Source of the DNA: JANNYA01 sp043754435
GTDB lineage: Bacteria > Pseudomonadota > Gammaproteobacteria > Xanthomonadales > SZUA-5
Assembly (NCBI GenBank): GCA_043754435.1
Contig: JAYUUS010000154.1
Span: 1 to 37,293 of the forward strand
Direction of reading: 5' to 3'
Length of the DNA: 37,293 bases
Shown here: positions 34,471 to 37,293 of the stretch, piece by piece
Layout: each line of letters starts with the position of its first letter
Numbering within the stretch: position 1 is the stretch's first letter
Notes under the pieces: generated by a model
Seen by the model: only the letters and a program-made list of their open reading frames with translations
Databases searched by the model: none
What the model was told of the DNA's origin: nothing
Program-made: the position numbers and the translations under genes

Positions 34471-34585
34471 AGATGCGTTGTTTCGGGAAACTCAGACTAT
34501 CGCGTCAAACAATTTTGATGATAAATCATGCGGGGAATTATCAATTTGTTTCAAATCACCTACTCCTACCGCTGATCTAACTACA

Positions 34586-37293
34586 TTACGCCAACTTGGC
34601 ACTCCTCTTTTTCGCAGTTTTCGGATCGGCAGCAGCGGACTTTGAACTGCCTTTCAGCTTTAAAACCCGACTCAAATACTGCCCCGTATAGCTGGCGGGA
34701 TTTTTTGCAACCTGCTCCGGCGTGCCGGTGGCAATGACTTGGCCCCCGCGAAAGCCGCCTTCTGGGCCCATATCGACAATCCAATCGGCAGTTTTAATGA
34801 CGTCTAAATTGTGCTCAATCACCACCACCGTGTTGCCGCGTTCGGTCAATTCGTGCAGCACCTGCAGCAGTTGCTCGATATCGTGAAAATGCAGGCCCGT
34901 GGTCGGCTCATCCAAGATGTAGAGCGTGCGCCCGGTGTCGCGCTTGGAAAGTTCGGTGGCTAGCTTGACGCGCTGCGCTTCACCGCCGGAAATGGTGGTC
35001 GCACTTTGCCCCAGCGTGATGTAGCTCAAGCCCACGTCCAGCAGCGTTTTGAGTTTGCGCGCCAAAAACGGCACCGGCTCAAACAGCTTGTAAGCATCTT
35101 CCACAGTCATGCCCAGCACTTCTGAGATATTTTTACCTTTGTAGGTAATTTCCAGCGTTTCGCGGTTGTAGCGCTTGCCCCGGCAGACATCGCACGGCAC
35201 ATAAACATCGGGTAAAAAGTGCATCTCGACTTTGATTAAGCCATCGCCCTGACAGGCTTCGCAGCGCCCACCTTTGACGTTAAAGCTAAAGCGCCCTGCC
35301 TCGTAACCGCGCGACCTCGCTTCCGGCACTGCGCAAAACAAATCGCGAATCGGCGTGAATAAGCCGGTGTAGGTCGCTGGGTTCGAGCGCGGCGTGCGGC
35401 CAATCGGGCCTTGGTCGATGCTGACGACTTTATCAAATAGCTCCATGCCTTCGCAGGATTGGTGCGCCGCTGGGCGATCACTAGAGCCATTCAAATTGCG
35501 ACTCGCAAGCGCCATGAGCGTATCGTTAATTAACGTACTTTTGCCGGAGCCAGAAACGCCGGTGACGCAGGTGAACACGCCGACCGGGATCGCCAAATCG
35601 ACGTTTTTTAGGTTATTGCCGGTCGCACCTTTGAGTTTTAGCCAGGCACCGTCGCTGGGCTTGCGACGCAGTTTCGGCACTTCAATGCCGCGTCTACCGG
35701 ATAAATAATCCGCCGTCAGCGAATTTTTCGCGAGCAAAATTTCCGCTGGCGTGCCTTGGGCTACGATTTGGCCGCCGTGTACGCCCGCGCCCGGGCCGAT
35801 ATCCAACACATAATCGGCGGCGCGAATCGCGTCTTCATCGTGCTCGACCACGATTACGGTGTTGCCCAAATCGCGCAGCCGAATGAGCGAGCGCAGCAAG
35901 CGATCATTATCACGCTGATGCAGGCCGATTGAAGGCTCGTCCAACACATACATCACGCCGACCAAGCCCGCGCCAATTTGGCTAGCCAAGCGAATGCGCT
36001 GCGATTCGCCACCGGACAAAGTGCCGGCCGTGCGTTCCAACATCAAATAATCCAAACCGACATCCACCAAAAACCGCAGACGGGCGCGAATTTCTTTCAA
36101 AATTTTGGCGGCGATTTCGCCTTTCCAGCCTGGTAGCGTCAGTTCATCAAAAAACGCTAAGCAATCACTAATGGAAATCGCGCTGATTTCGGCTAACGGC
36201 TTATCACCGATGTAAACATTGCGCGCTTGGCGGTTGAGCCGCGCGCCGCCGCATTCCGGGCACGGGCGTTCGCTGATAAAGCGCTGCAAATCATCGCGAA
36301 TCAGGTTCGATTCGGTATCCTTATAGCGCCGCTCAAAGTTATGCACGATACCTTCAAACTTCATACGCCGCCGCGTGATCGCGCCGGTGTTTTCGCTGAC
36401 GTAGTCGACTTCGATCTCTACTTTGCCGGTGCCGTGCAGCACCGCTTGCCGCTGCGCTTCAGTTAGCTCATTAAACGGCGTATCGACGCTGAAATTGAGA
36501 TGTTTTGCCAGCGCGCGGATCAAGGCAAAATAGTAGGCATTGCGCTTATCCCAGCCGCGAATCGCGCCGCCAGCAAGGCTGGAGCCGGGTGCGGTGACAA
36601 TGCGCGCGGCATCGAAAAACTGCGTCACGCCCAAACCATCGCAGGTTGGGCACGCGCCCATCGGCGAGTTGAACGAGAATAAGCGCGGCTCCATTTCGGT
36701 CAAGCTGTAATCGCACACCGGGCAGGAAAACTTGCTGGAAAACAGCGTTTCGGGTGCTGCGGCATCGTCCATATCCACCAGCTTGACTAAGCCGTCGCCT
36801 AATTTCAGCGCGGTCTCAAAACTTTCCGCCAGCCGCTGCTTGAGATCGGCTTTGGGCTTGAAGCGATCAATCACCGCTTCAATCGTGTGCTTGCTGCGCA
36901 GCGCCAACTTTGGTGTGGCCTCCAAATCAATCACCTCGCCATTCACGCGCGCCCGCACATAGCCGGAAGCGCGCAATTGCTCAAACACCTGCGCATGTTC
37001 GCCTTTGCGCTCTTTCACCACCGGAGCCAGCATCATGTAGCGCTTGTCGCTGTTTAACGCCAGCGCGTGATCCACCATTTGCTGCACGGTTTGTGAGGCC
37101 AACGCCACGCCGTGATCCGGGCAGCGCGGCGTGCCGACGCGGGCAAACAGCAGGCGCAAGTAGTCAGAGATTTCGGTAATCGTGCCGACCGTGGAGCGCG
37201 GATTGTGCGAGGTGGATTTTTGCTCAATCGAAATCGCCGGGCTTAAGCCTTCAATGGAATCGACATCGGGCTTTTCCATCATCGACAAGAACT
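34586..37293 (-). CDS. uvrA: Excinuclease ABC subunit A, N-terminus cut by right edge
   Basis: About 902 codons are visible; some 65 N-terminal residues, including the first Walker A, lie beyond the right edge. The first complete codons read FLSMMEKPD, which joins the usual ARQFLSMMEKPD block. Zinc modules occur as CPVC with CPTC, CPEC, and CEACQGDG with CDVC. The ABC signatures are LSGGESQRIRL and ISGGEAQRVKL, with the second Walker A as GVSGSGKST. UvrA finds bulky DNA lesions and loads UvrB in nucleotide excision repair. The C-terminus has a short Lys/Ala-rich tail. All visible motifs are intact. Confidence 0.97.
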   Translation of the reverse strand, partial: FLSMMEKPDVDSIEGLSPAISIEQKSTSHNPRSTVGTITEISDYLRLLFARVGTPRCPDHGVALASQTVQQMVDHALALNSDKRYMMLAPVVKERKGEHAQVFEQLRASGYVRARVNGEVIDLEATPKLALRSKHTIEAVIDRFKPKADLKQRLAESFETALKLGDGLVKLVDMDDAAAPETLFSSKFSCPVCDYSLTEMEPRLFSFNSPMGACPTCDGLGVTQFFDAARIVTAPGSSLAGGAIRGWDKRNAYYFALIRALAKHLNFSVDTPFNELTEAQRQAVLHGTGKVEIEVDYVSENTGAITRRRMKFEGIVHNFERRYKDTESNLIRDDLQRFISERPCPECGGARLNRQARNVYIGDKPLAEISAISISDCLAFFDELTLPGWKGEIAAKILKEIRARLRFLVDVGLDYLMLERTAGTLSGGESQRIRLASQIGAGLVGVMYVLDEPSIGLHQRDNDRLLRSLIRLRDLGNTVIVVEHDEDAIRAADYVLDIGPGAGVHGGQIVAQGTPAEILLAKNSLTADYLSGRRGIEVPKLRRKPSDGAWLKLKGATGNNLKNVDLAIPVGVFTCVTGVSGSGKSTLINDTLMALASRNLNGSSDRPAAHQSCEGMELFDKVVSIDQGPIGRTPRSNPATYTGLFTPIRDLFCAVPEARSRGYEAGRFSFNVKGGRCEACQGDGLIKVEMHFLPDVYVPCDVCRGKRYNRETLEITYKGKNISEVLGMTVEDAYKLFEPVPFLARKLKTLLDVGLSYITLGQSATTISGGEAQRVKLATELSKRDTGRTLYILDEPTTGLHFHDIEQLLQVLHELTERGNTVVVIEHNLDVIKTADWIVDMGPEGGFRGGQVIATGTPEQVAKNPASYTGQYLSRVLKLKGSSKSAAADPKTAKKRSAKLA

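Overview
The window looks like chromosomal DNA of a Gram-negative proteobacterium. Signal peptides, an EnvC-type divisome factor, a PhoB-type regulator and a complete ureDABCEFG cluster all point that way. Several hints favour a gammaproteobacterium of the Lysobacterales (Xanthomonadales) kind: two secreted proteins ending in -GFE, a degraded secreted-protein C-terminus of a type I associate with that group, and gpmI next to envC. This placement is inference from gene content and was not tested by a search.

Layout. (1) 1-6005, minus strand: a type III-like restriction-modification locus transcribed res, rhuM, mod. The mod gene runs off the left edge, and its last visible codons lie in a dispersed repeat. 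(2) 6145-14118: serS; divergently phoB followed by a very large two-component-propeller histidine kinase; a REP-like repeat doublet and a terminator; then a periplasmic FKBP-type prolyl isomerase and a small exported protein of unknown function on the minus strand. (3) 14177-19993, plus strand: ureDABCEFG plus a HupE/UreJ-type membrane protein, with all urease active-site ligands intact. (4) 20062-24893, plus strand: a small membrane protein, a secreted beta-propeller-like protein with one CxxCH haem site, and a secreted autotransporter-type beta-strand-repeat protein without a barrel. The last two share a C-terminal -GFE tail. (5) 25118-28106, minus strand: envC and gpmI. GpmI carries an in-frame 15-bp minisatellite. 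(6) 28186-29273, plus strand: a textbook sigma-54 (-24/-12) promoter with an upstream dyad, driving a 55-codon ORF that overlaps by ATGA a secreted beta-solenoid protein with 18-19-residue VNG repeats. (7) 29294-30494: comF, then about 500 bp without an intact gene that holds remnants of a VapC toxin and of a secreted protein. (8) 30495-34470, minus strand: a four-gene surface-sugar operon (methyltransferase, NAD-dependent epimerase-like protein, DegT aminotransferase, glycosyltransferase). (9) 34586-37293: uvrA, cut by the right edge.

The parts most worth following are the sigma-54-driven small-ORF/solenoid pair, the shared -GFE tail on two adjacent unrelated secreted proteins, the pairing of PhoB with a propeller kinase instead of PhoR, and the res-rhuM-mod arrangement. 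Everything here was read by eye; no database search or structure prediction was run.
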